From positions 494,857 through 558,856 of the forward strand of contig JH720297.1 in NCBI GenBank assembly GCA_000231825.2: DNA of 64,000 nucleotides. Reading direction: 5' to 3'. Position 1 is the first letter of the stretch. Every line of letters starts with the position of its first letter. This document shows positions 26,338 to 39,100 of the stretch, piece after piece. This stretch comes from Tetrahymena elliotti 4EA (lineage: Eukaryota; Ciliophora; Oligohymenophorea; Hymenostomatida; Tetrahymenidae). The notes beneath the pieces are model-generated. The model had not been told where the DNA came from, searched no databases, and saw only the letters and a list, made by a program, of their open reading frames with translations. Both the position numbers and the translations under genes were made by a program.

Positions 26338-27499
26338 TCAAATTTCGAATTCTTCTTTTTCTAATTCTTTCAATTCTTCTTTAGTAGGTGAAGAAATAAT
26401 TTTTGAAACGGTATTTGGAATAAAAGTAGTAAAAACTGGAATATAAGGAGTTAAAACTGGATAATAAAATCGAGGACCAACGTATGCATATACCTGAGAA
26501 CCCTAGATGGTGCGTCCTTCCTAAAAATAATTTAAATAAAAGTTATGATTAAGAACGAAAGAATAATATAATTACTTTCAAAGATTAAAAATGATTTTTG
26601 TAAAAGTAAACCAAATCATATGGTTTAATACCTATAATAGTTCCAAATTCTAAACCTGTCTCAACTTTTTAACCCTCATCTCTATCTCTCATCCAAATTT
26701 CAATAACAGCCTTATTATTTCTTCTGATAGACAAAACTACTCCAATGACGTGTGAGTTACTAAATCTTTCGCCAATACAACCAAGCTGTAATTAGAAAAA
26801 ATAAATTTAATATTGAAAATTCATTAATAACCCAAAATAAAATCATTCATTTTATAAATGAAAAAAAATCAAATCTATTTACTAATAAATCCTCCCAAAT
26901 TTTGTTCAAATCTTTATACAACTTGTTTTAAACTACAAAAATCCAGCAACCACCGCACTTCTATTCCTATTTTAGAATAGTAGAGTCAATTTAATAAATA
27001 ATTATTGTTATCAGTAATTTATAATATTGTTGTAGGGAAAATATGAAAGAAAATTTTTGTTTACTTGCCACAAAGGAGTGCATCCCTTTCTGAAGAAGAG
27101 GATCTTGTTTTAAGATTTGATATCAGTAGGCTTTTAAATATAGAAATAATTTTAGAAGAAGGTTTCAACTGTACTGCATTCACCTAATTTCTTAAGGTTT
27201 TTCTTATAATTATTATTATTGTAATTCATGTGGTTATATCTAGGGCAGTAATAGAAACACCAATCATCATTCAATGGATGTTATTTTTCAAAAACCGTTT
27301 TTTTTTTTTCAGCATATATATTAATTCGCCTTTTTACATTATTTTTATTATATTTTTTAACAATCGCTTTATATTATTTATAAAAGTATTTTAAATACGC
27401 TTTCTTTTTATCTTATTCTTTATTTTAACAAGGATTTTATTTAGTTAAAATCAATTTCAAACTTGTGATTATTTTAGATTCATTCTTATTTTATTTTAT
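26338..27499 (-). CDS. eIF4E-family cap-binding protein, 5' end unresolved
   Basis: Minus strand, four visible exons (27499-27065, 26966-26883, 26785-26576, 26520-26338) giving 304 codons in one phase. The eIF4E fold is clear: HPLNDDWCFYY (family HPL-x3-W), a helix with CSTVETFFQNYFYI, LFFRKGCTPLWQ, GGCWIFVV, LNKIWEDLL, LGCIGERF, and GVVLSIRRNNKAVIEIW. eIF4E binds the mRNA 5' cap and recruits eIF4G for translation. One stacking Trp (TPLW) is present. The position of the other appears to be Tyr, and the Glu that usually follows TPLW is Gln, so cap binding may be altered. A ~55-residue Pro/Tyr-rich C-terminal extension ending in a Glu/Lys helix is unusual. No ATG lies in frame before the core, so a short 5' exon upstream of 27499 must exist. 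It may share a promoter region with the divergent gene at 28013. Confidence 0.85.
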
Positions 27500-28012
27500 T
27501 CATCAAGCAAAAGCAAATTTTCAATTTTCAAGCATTTTATATCAATCAATAAAATAATCTTTCTCTTCTAACATTAATTTCATTCTACTAGCCTTATTTC
27601 TATTTATTCATTTTTGCTTACCTAGTACTATAATAATGAATTATTGCATAAAATATATTACTTAAATTATTTATTTGTGGTAGATATTTACTTTTCTTAA
27701 AACAAAAATGGCATCATCGATATAAATCTTTCCAGAATAAAAATTTATGGTTAATTTTTCTAATTAAAAAAAAATTAATTTACTTTTGTTTGATTTTGTA
27801 AATTGTATTTTTTAAAATTAGATTTGCTTAATAAATAGCTATTAACTATTCTCTTGATTTATCTAATATTTTGATGGTAAATTTTTAAATGAAAGTAAAA
27901 AATTTTGATTTGATTCATAAATTCACTATTTCCAATTAAAAAATTGATTTAATAACAAAAATATCTCAATCATTAAGCCAATTTATTTTGTAATTAATTA
28001 TAATCTTTTTTA
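27500..28012. other. Divergent 5' region, probably with a missing first exon of the eIF4E gene
   Basis: AT-rich. A minus-strand ATG near 27710 followed by a GTAAAT donor could form the eIF4E first exon, with phase matching an acceptor near 27466, but nothing else supports it. No other feature is seen. Confidence 0.35.
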
Positions 28013-28753
28013 ATGGATAAAGTTCCTTGTGATCCAAATCTGCTTGAAAATATAAAAATGAGCTTATAAGCACTGAAATAGATATAGAAACAAAGAGAAG
28101 AATTATTTGCCGAATAAAAATATGGACATCATTAAATGAAAATCCACCTATTTTATTGATATTAGAAAGCGATGTAATATAATCATTAATATTAATAGTC
28201 TTTAGTGAGGAAGAAATATGTGATCTTAAAATGTTATTTGATATTGTATGGATATTTGGAAATATTTGTTCTTGCTACTCTGATGAAGTTAAATACATGC
28301 TTACTCTAGGAATTGACAATTTTTTAATAGAAAATTTGGAAAATCAAATCTTTTAAATTATTGAATTAGAGTAAAATATTAAATTTTAGAAAAATAAAAT
28401 AGATATTAACAAGATATTTTAATTAAAAAAGAATGTGGACTGGGAAATATTGGAGGAAATAACCTTAAAAGTAGTAAAAGTAGAGATGTATTATTGTTTT
28501 AAGAAATTATACCTAAGCTCATATCCTGAATATTTTATGGGGGCTTTCATATGTAACTGATGAAGATGAGACTGTTCCAAATTTTATTTCTCACTCTCCA
28601 ATATTTGATAGATTAACAGAACTTATTGGTTTATCTCATGGATTCAATATCAATCACTCTTGTATAAGGATAATACCCAACCTAGCCTCTTCGAGTGAGG
28701 ATACCACAAATAAGCTTATTTTGAATTATTCTTTTAGACATCTTTTTAATTGA
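28013..28753 (+). pseudogene. Importin-alpha-like ARM-repeat fragment, short and possibly decayed
   Basis: Pieces of armadillo repeats are readable in order. NENPPILLILESDVIQSL matches the importin-alpha repeat-1 pattern NPPI...SGVI. FDIVWIFGNICSCYSDEVKYMLTLG matches W-A-L-x-N-I-A. LNILWGLSYVTDEDE matches WALSYLTD. CIRIIPNLASSSEDTTNKLI matches ALR-x-IGNI. They lie in different frames. Introns of 50-60 nt (for example 28433-28482) could join them, but splice choice is uncertain and no basic IBB domain is evident. The gene stops after about four repeats, whereas importin-alpha has ten. Importin-alpha carries nuclear-localisation-signal cargo. This locus is either a divergent truncated paralog or a pseudogene. 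Confidence 0.5.
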
Positions 28754-29390
28754 ATAAAAAAGATTTATTTTAATCTAAAAATCAACTCAAAATGATTTAT
28801 ATTTTATAAAAAAACAAGAGATTTTATATAACATAAACCTGTATCTCACTCTCTCATAATTAATTAAATATCATCATTATTTATTCAATAAAATAAATAT
28901 AATAAAATATTTTTGACAAGCTATTTTGATATAAAGTTAGAAAATTAAAAATAATTTATTTATTTAAAAACTTCAACACTTCTAAATAAATTTGAGAATT
29001 ATTTTGGAAAATTGGTAAAAAAATATTTGTAATTTTTAGTTGTATTTTTAGGCTGCACCTGATCAATCAAAAGTTTTATAATCCAAAATTAGTTTCTTTT
29101 TTAATAATAAAAAAAAACAGAAAGAGGTATTAAATATATGGTCTCTAAAAATCATTAATTAAGGTTTTCAAAGAAATCTTTCATGTATAACTTTCAAACA
29201 GAAATAATTAATTATTAATTTGTAATAAAGCTTTATAGTTAGTTTATTAAGGTATAATCAACTATTTTATATAATCAATAGCTTAAACAACATAAAATTT
29301 TAGGATTTAGAAGGAGTCTTTATTTATTTTAGTAAACCTATTTTAAGTTGAAATCAGTTTAATAGAACTCTAAATTATCAATAACCATTA
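28754..29390. other. Intergenic AT-rich spacer
   Basis: Nothing recognisable; long A/T runs. Presumably holds the promoter of the TPR gene. Confidence 0.45.
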
Positions 29391-30794
29391 ATGAATAGAA
29401 TGAATCCATACGATACAAAAAATAATGATCCAATTCGTGAGAAGCTCAGATAGTTAGAAGAAAAATCAGTTGAGCTTTAAAAATAGGGCAAATATGGAGA
29501 GTCTCTTGATGTATTAGAAGAAGCCTTTAACCTTAAAATCAACGCATATGGAGAAGAAAGTGAAGAAGTTCTTAAAACAAGTGAAAAGCTTTGTGAGCTT
29601 TGCAATTTGATTGCAATGTTATGTTTAACAAGAGGGAAAAATGAAGCTTGCTTTGAATTTTTAAAAAAAGCAAGAGTTTTATGTGAAAATTCATACAATT
29701 TTAAAGCAGTCACCTATAACAATATGGCTTGCTATTATAAGCGTATAAATAAAAATAGAGTTGCTCTTGATTATCTCAAAAAGGCTTTAGAAATTGAAAT
29801 TCATATTGATCGTCCATAAAGTTTAGCTGATACTCACCTTAATCTATGTGCTGTTCTTTCTCAGCTTGAGCGTCATAAAGAAGCTCTTGAGCATGTGCTT
29901 ATGAGTATAGTTCTTTTACAAGAAGAGCATATGTAGAATGTCCTTTAGTATGGACATCCTCGCCAAAGATAGCAGTAAAATATGCATAATTCAGAAAACT
30001 AGGATCCTAACGATAATGATGAGGGAGATTACTAAAATCAAGATTAGAAAGGTTAGTAAAACAGCGAAGGTAGAAATTTCGATGATCGTATTGCTGTTTT
30101 AGCTATAGCTTATCACAATATGGGAGTTGAATTAGAATTTCTCAGCCGTTTCGAAGAAGCAATTTAAGCATATAAAAAAGCTGTTAATTTTTCTATCACT
30201 TATTTAGGAGAAAACCATAGTCTAGTAGAAAATTTGAAAGGAGTACTTGCACAAGCCGAAAATTAAATACAGTCTTAAAAATCAAAGGAAATCCGTAGAA
30301 GAGAGGGAAAAGATAATAACAAAAAGCCTTCAATACGTATTAATCAAGCTTAAACAGTTTATAATACCTCTGATGTTGGATACAAACGTGCAACAACTGC
30401 CAAATCAGCACCAGGCGGTGGCAATTTTAGAATAACTTCAGCCCAAACTTCTAACAATCCTTAATATAAAAATAAACTACCTGCTATGTAATACTAACAA
30501 AATTAAGGTACAGGAGGAAACTTCCCCATTTAAGGAGTTCGTTCGCCAACCCAATAAAGACCATATACATCAAACTACCCTTCTCAGGGATCTAAAAATA
30601 TGAATCAAGGATAAATGAACTAAAATTATTATCCAAGCAACTAATATGATTAATACAATCCATAAAATCAACAGTAACAAAATTATTAAATGCCTTAAAA
30701 TAACCAATATCCCTAAAATGACCTAATGAATCCTCGTATTGACCATTCAAGAAATGAGATTTCTCCAGACCAATATTCTAATTAAAATAATTGA
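29391..30794 (+). CDS. Tetratricopeptide-repeat protein (467 aa)
   Basis: A single exon of 468 codons. The N-terminal ~275 residues are paired helices of TPR type: KQGKYGESLDVLEEAFNLK, AVTYNNMACYYKRINKNRVA LDYLKKALEIE, ADTHLNLCAVLSQLERHKEA and YHNMGVELEFLSRFEEAIQA YKKAV, each with the canonical Trp/Leu-Gly-Tyr-Ala-Phe spacing. A low-complexity Gln/Asn/Asp insert sits between repeats (about residues 180-215). The C-terminal ~180 residues are Gln/Asn/Pro/Tyr/Gly-rich and disordered. TPR arrays act as protein-binding scaffolds; the partner is unknown. There is no signal peptide or membrane segment. Two in-frame ATGs lie four codons apart at the start, and the first was chosen. Third-position C/G use is higher than in flanking genes, suggesting fair expression. 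Confidence 0.85.
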
Positions 30795-31828
30795 TTATTT
30801 CAAAATATCTTAATTCAATTAATAAAGAGATATCTAACTTATCTTTGCACAAATTACACATTTTAATAATCTTCTTTCTCATTTTGTTATTTATATCTTT
30901 CAGACCATTTGATTTAATTCTGCAAAAAGTTATTTATAAGTTTCAATTTAATCATATTAATAATGTTAATCCTTTTCAATTTATGTATTATGAATTAAAA
31001 TTATTTACAAACTGAAAAAAGTTTATGATTTTTTTAATATTATCTTATATTAATAAAAAAAGATTAAAATTATTATTTGCTATTGAAAGTGTTTAAATTA
31101 TTTAGTTTAATTTTATTTATGAAAGGATTAAAAAAAATAATTTAATTATAAAAATTTATTAAAAGATTTGTTAAAATTAAAAAGCTTTTTGAAACCAAAC
31201 CAATTCAATAAATTAATTTATAATTTTACAGTTTTTAATAAATTATTTGAGAATTTGAAATAAATTTTATAAGAATCTTATTGTAAGGAAAGATATGAAT
31301 GAAATAATAAAGTTTTATTTTAAGAAATTTATTTGCTTGCAGTTTATTGAAATTTATGAAGAATAGTTGCATTTGTTAATGGTAAAATTAAAATGTAGAT
31401 TAAAAGTGTGAATTAAGGTTTTTTAAATATTTTATAAATTTTTTATATATTGAGATATTTGAATTGTAATGAGATTTTTAGGATTCAAATAAATATGAGA
31501 TTATTTTAGAGAAGCAGAGAAGCTTTCAGAAAATTAGATGATATTTTTACAATTTATAAAAGATATATTTTGTGTAAGAATAGCCCTCCTCTTAATGCTT
31601 GCTAATATATTTTTGATGTTTCTGATAGAAATAAAATTTTTTATTATCTATTCAAAATCTTCTTCCTATTTATCATGATAGATTTATTTGCATGTTAGGC
31701 ACAATATGATCAAAAATTTCAAGATTTTAGATACTAAATTTTAATAATTTTACTTGCTTATATTTGTAAACAAATAATTAAATATAAACTAAATTATATC
31801 AAACTATTAAATAAAAAGGTATAAATAA
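30795..31828. other. 1-kb AT-rich spacer
   Basis: No gene, RNA or repeat is recognised on either strand. Confidence 0.5.
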
Positions 31829-34800
31829 ATGCTCAAGCTTTTTAAAAGTAATTCTAACAAACCAAAAGAACATGAGGTGGTTAGTATGAAGTTCGAAAAA
31901 ACTGAAAAGACTATCAATTTATAGACTTATAATATAAAGGCAATCTAATTGATAGAAGAATAAGATTTCTTTTATTTGCAAGCTGATAAATAAATTACAA
32001 ACATTGAGACATGCTTATAGATAGATAGAAAAACTGGAAAAATTTCAGAAATCAAAAAAGAGGTTAAGAGCAGCAGTGCTTTAAAAAGCTATAGCGGATT
32101 TTTAGGTATTATCAATATTTAAGGAGCTAATTTTTTAATGTTTGCAAAAGATGTTCATATATTATCTGTGCTTGATGGGAGAGATAAAATTTATGAAATA
32201 GTATCTTTAGATTTTGTCTAAATTAATAAAGATGCACATAAGCTAACAAAAGATATAAATGATTTTATATTTTACATTAAAAAATATTTGTGTAATAAAA
32301 ATGGTGGATATTATTTCTCATACACTTATCCATTAACTTTATCTTAGTAAAAGATTAATGATTTAAGGAGACTTCAGTAAAACTAATAAAAACCTGTATT
32401 TCATTTTGTTGATAATGATTTCTTATGGAATCATCACCTTCTAAAACCTTTAGTTGATTAAATGGTTTCCAAAGGATGGTTGGCATAACTAATTCAAGGT
32501 CATGTTTACAATGTTGTAATAGGTAGCGATGTTAAAAACTAAATTTATTATACAATAATTTCTAGGAGATAATGCAAAAGAGGTGGAACTAGATATAATC
32601 ATAGAGGTATTGATTCTGATGGTTATGTTGCTAACTTTGTAGAAAGTGAATAAATTATTTTATTTAATTCTATGAATAGAATAATATCTCATGTTTAAAT
32701 TAGAGGAAGTGTACCTTCATACTGGACTCAGAGAGGTATTTCTGCTAAATTAATAATTGAATCATCTAGATAGCTTTCTGATTAAGCATGTTCTTTACAT
32801 CTAAATTATCTTAAGACAAATTATAGTAATATCATTTGTGTTAACCTTATGACTGAAAATAAATAAGATGAATTAAAGTTGATGAGTGAATTCAGAAGTC
32901 TACTACTTAATGCAAATAATGAAAATAGTTAGGTTGGGTAGATTAAGGAAGAATTTTAAGGCTTTATTTAATACTATGAATTTGATTTTCATAGAGAAGT
33001 TAAGGGAGATAAATTTGAAAACATTGATAAATTTATTAAAGATAATTTTATTTAAGATTTATAAAATTATGGATGCTTTGTAAAAAAATATTCATTGGAA
33101 TCTGAAGATATTGGAAAATCATTGAATGATTAGATTGGTGAGGTCTAGTGGAGACAGAAAGGGATTGTTAGAACTAACTGTTTAGATTGCTTAGACAGAA
33201 CTAATTTCTTTTAACTTAGAGTAGCTTTTAATGCCGTTTAAAATGTTATATTCCCTTATTTAGGTATTGAATTAAAAAATCCTGATTTTGATCAATTTTG
33301 TAAAGATTTTCAATACAGTTGGGGAAAGAATGGTGATAGAATTAGCAATCATTATGCAGGAACTAAAGCAACTACTTCTATGGTTGCAAAAAAAGGTAAA
33401 TCTGGAGTGCTAGGTTTTATAAAAGGAAAGCTGACTTCTGGTTAAAGATTCTTTAAAGGATTTTTCACAGATGCTTACAAGTAATAATGTTACAGTGTTA
33501 TACTTGGAGAGCATTATGAAACTCAACAAAATTTAGAATTTTAAGAAGATTTATTTAAAGAATTAAAGCAAGCTGAAAAGAGGTTTACAGATTATAATAA
33601 TGTGACAGTATTTGTTGCTTCATGGAGCGTTAACTCGTATGTGCCTGACAAAAAATCAAACCTTAATGTTATCTTCAAAAATAATCTACATAATACTAAT
33701 TGCAATTATAAGATAAAAAACTCTGAGCAAAATGCAAGATAGAAAAATGGTAATTTAATATAAACATTAATTATTACGTCATATTAATTTTCACAAACAT
33801 TTTTAATAAAAAGAAGGGGAAAAGTAATCGGAGAAGTCTATTTTCTCAATTAAAAATTCTAAAAAATGTGATATAGTAATTGTAGGGCTATAAGAAATAG
33901 TAGAACTCAGTGCTAAAAATATGTTTTAGATTTCTTAATAAAAATCTAAAGAACTGTAGAATAAATGGTAGGAATTAATTCATGAGCACATAGGAGGAGA
34001 ATAAGAATATTTTTATGTTGATTCCCATAGTATGGCAGGAATTACAACTTTTATTTTTGCTAGAACAGACCTTAAAGATAGGATTTCAGATGTTGAATAC
34101 GATGATGCTCCTGATAATTTAGGTGGTAAAATCCTTAATAAAGGTGGAGTTGGAATTAGATTCTGGGTTGATGATACTTCAATTGCAATATTAAATTGTC
34201 ATTTACCTGCTGGATAATCAAATATAGAATAAAAGATATCTTCCTTCAATAATATACATCACAAATTATTCTAATAAGAAGGAATGGCCATTTATAAAAG
34301 AGACCCTATTTGGAAGTCAGATAAAGTAATATTAATGGGAAATCTAAATTTTAGAGTAGACAAAAAAGAGAAAGACTGTAAGAATGATATATAATCAATA
34401 ATTAATTTACAAAAGGGTGGTGAATTTGTAAAATCTTCTTCAGAGATTTAATAAAAACTAGTCTCTTATGATCAACTTAAGTGCTTAAATTATCTATCAT
34501 AGAATCATTAATAATAAGACAATGTAGAACTAAATCAAGAGTTCTAGCCCCTAAGTTAAGAAGCAAAAAAGTACTACAGCAATTATACAAGTGAAACTAA
34601 GCAATTCTTAGAAAGCTACTATGAAAAAAAAATACACTTCCTACCTACATACAAATTTGAAATAGGAACTGATAATTACCACAATTCTTGGAAATCAAGA
34701 GTGCCTTCTTATTCAGATAGAATATTTATATGTGATTTTGAAAAGTAAAATTAAGATATTGAAAAATCTTATCTATAGTACGATAGTATTTATGGAATAG

Positions 34801-35024
34801 ATAACTCTGATCATAAGCCTATTTTTGCGATTTTAACTTTTGATGTAAAAGAAATTGATTATCAGCTGAGAGAATAAATTATTGAAGAAATCATTCTAAA
34901 ACAGTAAGGTAAAGCTTAGTCTAATTTCTTATTGAATTTGAATGGTGATGGAGACCAATATGATTACCAAAAAGATCATTAAAGTGGCAGAACAGAAAGT
35001 TTTGTTGATAAAGATTTTTTTTGA
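31829..35024 (+). CDS. Synaptojanin-like SAC plus inositol polyphosphate 5-phosphatase (1,043 aa)
   Basis: Two exons (31829-33749 and 33814-35024) give 1,044 codons. The N-terminal SAC domain (about residues 60-540) has SGFLGIINIQG, LWNHHLLKPLV, SRRQCKRGGTRYNHRGID and the catalytic loop RTNCLDCLDRTNFFQ (Cys-x5-Arg) near residue 450, so it should remove phosphate from PI3P/PI4P-type lipids. The second half is a 5-phosphatase fold: VTVFVASWSVN, IVIVGLQEIVEL, GITTFIFARTDL, NKGGVGIRF, AILNCHLPAG, VILMGNLNFRV (near 815), FLPTYKFEIG, WKSRVPSYSDRIF and DNSDHKPIFAIL. The order is that of synaptojanin and yeast Inp51-53, which act in endocytic and membrane phosphoinositide turnover. Oddity: the metal-binding Asp of the usual G-D-x-N motif is Asn (GNLN), so the 5-phosphatase half may be weak or inactive. 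There is no proline-rich tail. Confidence 0.93.
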
Positions 35025-36184
35025 ATGGAATGCTCATATTGATTAAGAATAGAAAATAAAAATAATTAGAAACTAATTCTTTCTCCCTTTTAAAATAAAC
35101 TTGATAAAAAATTTCCTAAGTTTTAAATATTTTTTTCTCAATTTCTATTTTTATATTTTCGGGTAATTAATCTATTTTTGATAAATTCCTTTTTTTATTA
35201 ACCACAAATAAATTAATATCCACAAGGATCTTTATTTGTTAATTAATTATATTTTAACTTGCGATTACTACAGTAAAAAAAAAAAAAAAACTAAAATTCA
35301 GATCTTTAGTAATTACTTTCTTTTAACTTTCTTCTTTTTTTCTTTTTTATTTATCAATAATAACTCTAAAAACTTCATAAGGATTAATGTAAGTTTGAAA
35401 AATTTTAAACTAAAAAAAATTCATAGATTTTAAAAACAAAAGGAAAATTGCTCTTCAACACAAATTAATATCTTTTCAATAATTTTGCCATATATTTTTA
35501 AATAAATATTTAGATACACAATCAAAAAGTATTAGTGATGATTTTTACAGATTTCTTAAATTAATGGAACGATTTTTAGTTATTTTGAATAGAACACCAA
35601 TTATTTTGATTTTTCTTCTTAGTCTTTAAATTATACTCAGAAGGTATTATTATATTTTTAAACAAATAAATGATTTTTTTAATTTGTGATAAATAATATT
35701 AACATGAATTTACTGCACTCATTTGTATTTCAGTAAATATTTTATAGTAATTCAAGTTTTTGAAATTAATTTATGGCTGAATTTGCATAATTAATTAAAA
35801 AATAATGTAATTTATTTGTTTTTTATCGATTAAAAGTATAATTTAATTTCTGATTATTCTTTTAGAAAAAGTATTTACTCTTAGCTTTGATATATGTGCA
35901 AATATATGGCTCATATTTTTGATTATAGTAAATAAATTTCTAAGGTTTGTGTTTTTATCCACTCAAATTCTTTAAGTGAAGATTCTTCAGAATCAATCAA
36001 AACAATTTTACTTTCTGCTTATATTTTTTTTAAGAGTAAAACACAATATTTACTTTATTACATCAAAAATAGGTCATATCTCTATTTTATTGTTATTGAT
36101 ATTGTATTGGTCAGAGTAAATCCTAGTAAAAAGTTTAATTAAATAATAGGAAAACAAGTAAATACAATAATTCTTGCAGATATA
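35025..36184. other. 1.2-kb spacer before the Cys-rich gene cluster
   Basis: AT-rich. It contains an isolated signal-peptide-like frame at 35563 (ATG then FLVILNRTPIILIFLLSL) that does not splice in phase into the downstream gene and may be a relic 5' exon. Nothing else is recognised. Confidence 0.4.
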
Positions 36185-39100
36185 ATGAAAGTCAAATTAT
36201 TGTTTCAAATTTTGTTTATTTAGATCTTTACTAAGATCATTCTTTCAAGTAAAAAAACTTAAATTAGGTTATTTTTACCTTTTTATTTTATTTAAGAGGA
36301 ACTACTAGTTAAGGAGGAGTTTCAAAAGCCTACTATTACTTCTTCAGATGTTGTTGGTTGGTCTCAAAACATAATTAGAACTTGCGAGTAAAAAAATATT
36401 GTGGAATACACTGGCTAAATATTTGGTGTATTTTCTTAAGATGTAACTCTAAACAAAAAGACTTATGACAAATTAGCACCACATTGGAGTGCGTTAGTAA
36501 GATTAGATTTAATGTTATATGGAAGTGTAGATTCAGATGAAGGTGATTATGCTGGTATTAGCATAGACTCTAATCCAATTGATAGATATACAAAATATGA
36601 TTCTGAGGGATATAAAATATGCTCAGATTCTAAAGGTTTTTGGGGTACACCTTATAATGATGCAATCTATCCTTATTAAAAGAATGTTACCCATACTAGT
36701 GATTAGTTATCAATAATTATAAATTCCAAATTTACAGGAACTAATAAAGATAGCGATTATGAAGGTTATGCCTTCAAACATGTTTCAGTTTATATTGATA
36801 CTTGCTACGACAGTTGCTAAAAATGTACAGGTCCTTCTGCTGTAAAATAATTAATTTTTGTGTAAATAAGCAATATTTTTAATTTTGTAAATAGAATTAA
36901 TGTACTGAGTGTATTAAAAATGCAGTAAATGTTAATGGAATTTGCACTTGCTCTGGGTCTTATTTTACCTATAATTTTGTATGTGTTTTAAGTTGTCCAA
37001 ATGGTTTTGTAGGAAACCCTGATACAAGAATATGTGAATAATCAAAATGCTTAAATAATTGCTCAATGTGTGCTAATTAAGTATGTACATAGTGTAATTC
37101 CTCTTTCAAATTAATTAATGGTGAATGCTTAGCTTAATGCCCTTCATATTCAGTAGATAAAGGAACTTTTTGTGAAGATAAAATAACTGGAATGAAATGT
37201 AAAATTTAATTAAAAAATTTCTTTTTTTAAATATTATTTTAATAATAAAAGACGGAGGGTATATATTCAAAGGGCTTTATTCTGCAAATTTTGGTGATAG
37301 TGAAATTTAAGGTCAAGGTTTAAAGTTAGTAAATTTTAAAAATGGTGGTGCTACTTTTAGCAGCTGCTCTGGAGAAAGATTTGTAGGTGGATGGAATGTT
37401 GCAGGCTCAGGTTCTGAAATAAGAAGAGAACTACCTAATTTGTAATTTTATTCTTTAATATGCTTGTTAAACATAGAAAATTTTTAAAAAGTAAACCTCA
37501 CTGGTCAATTAGAATAGGTTTCAAATATATCATGATTGATAATTGGAGTAACAGTGAATCAATTTAAGTTATTTTAGATAACAGTAATATAATTGATAAA
37601 ATAACAAGAAGTTCAGGTACTTAAGCTGGCAATATTTGTGGTAATTCGAATACAGAAGTAAAAGGTGTTTATGATAAAAATATGACTCACATTAGCTCTT
37701 CTCTAATAATAACTATTAGCAATACCTTAGCCTCTTCAAAATCACCTTTTGAAGCTTCATTTGGCATAAGAGAATTTTTTATTTTAGTTAATTATGTAAA
37801 CTTTTTCTCTTAAAATTTTATCTTTAGAATTTATTTATTTTTTTAATACCAAAAGTGTTAAGAAAACTGTCTAGAATGCAATAATATGGGCTGCACTAAA
37901 TGCCCACAAGGCACTTTTCTTTACTAACTTAATTGCGAAATCACTTGCCCTACTTAACTAGGATTTTGGGCAAACAGTAATACAAATACTTGTGATATAT
38001 GCTAAGGAAATTGCTTACAATGTGATATCTCAGGTATTTTATAAATTTTAATTATCTCTTTATTTTATTTTTGTTATTATCAATTTTAATAGCTACCTCA
38101 TGCTTGAAATGCAAACCTGGAACTTATTTATCAAATAAATCTTGCTCAAGTACATGTCCTGATGGATTTGCCCCTAACCAAGATACACTAACATGCGATA
38201 AATGTCATTAAAATTGTAAGACCTGCTCTATTTATAGTAATTAAAAAAATCAATGAAAAATTTTTTAATTGACTTAAAAATAAAATATTTTATAGATGAT
38301 GAAACTAAATGCACTTCTTGTTAAGGCAATAGATTTTTAAGTGGTACTTAATGTCTAGAAAAGTGCCCAGATGGTACTTATGGAGAATTTAGTAAACTCT
38401 ACTTTATAAATAACTTAATTTCATATTTTTTTTAAACTAAAAGATGGTAATATATGTGCTGCTTGTAATGTTAATTGTTTGACTTGTTCAGGAAAAACAA
38501 ATGCAAATTGCTTGTCCTGTAATATAGGTAAATTATATTAACCTGATGATAAAACATGTGGAAGTACTTGTAAAACAACTTAATATATAAGCATTAATAA
38601 TTGCACTGCTTGTCATACAACTTGTTTGACTTGTAGTGGAGGAACTGATAAAGATTGTTTGACTTGTAGTTCAGTCAGTAACAGGTGAGTTTTTTTTTCA
38701 ATAATTAAATTTTCTTTAATTTTTATTTTAACTTAGATATTTCTACTAAAATCAATGTCTCTCTCAGTGTCCAGATCAATTCTATGGAGATAAAAATGCA
38801 TAAAGTTGTAAAAAATGTGATTCTACTTGTTTCAACTGCACAGGGTCAAATTAAGACTAATGTACTTAATGCAGTGGATATTTGTACTTAAATAGTGGAA
38901 ACAAATGCTTGAATACCTGTCCAAGTGGTTAATTCAAAAATCAAGCAAACAATAAGTGTGAAGCTTGTGACTCAAACTGTCTTACATGTAGTTAAGCAAA
39001 AAATATGTGCACATCGTAATAAAAAATAATTTTTGTTTTTTTGTTTAGAAATATTTTGCTTAAATTAATTAGATGCAGTTCTACAATGTTTTTAGATACA

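Noticed and set aside
27707..27850. Short plus-strand frame starting MASS near 27709
   Set aside because: Under 50 codons, no coding signature, and it overlaps the likely 5' region of the eIF4E gene.
35563..35640. Signal-peptide-like first exon for the Cys-rich gene
   Set aside because: Its donor phase cannot join the beta-domain exon. The ATG at 36185 splices in phase with a 48-nt intron.
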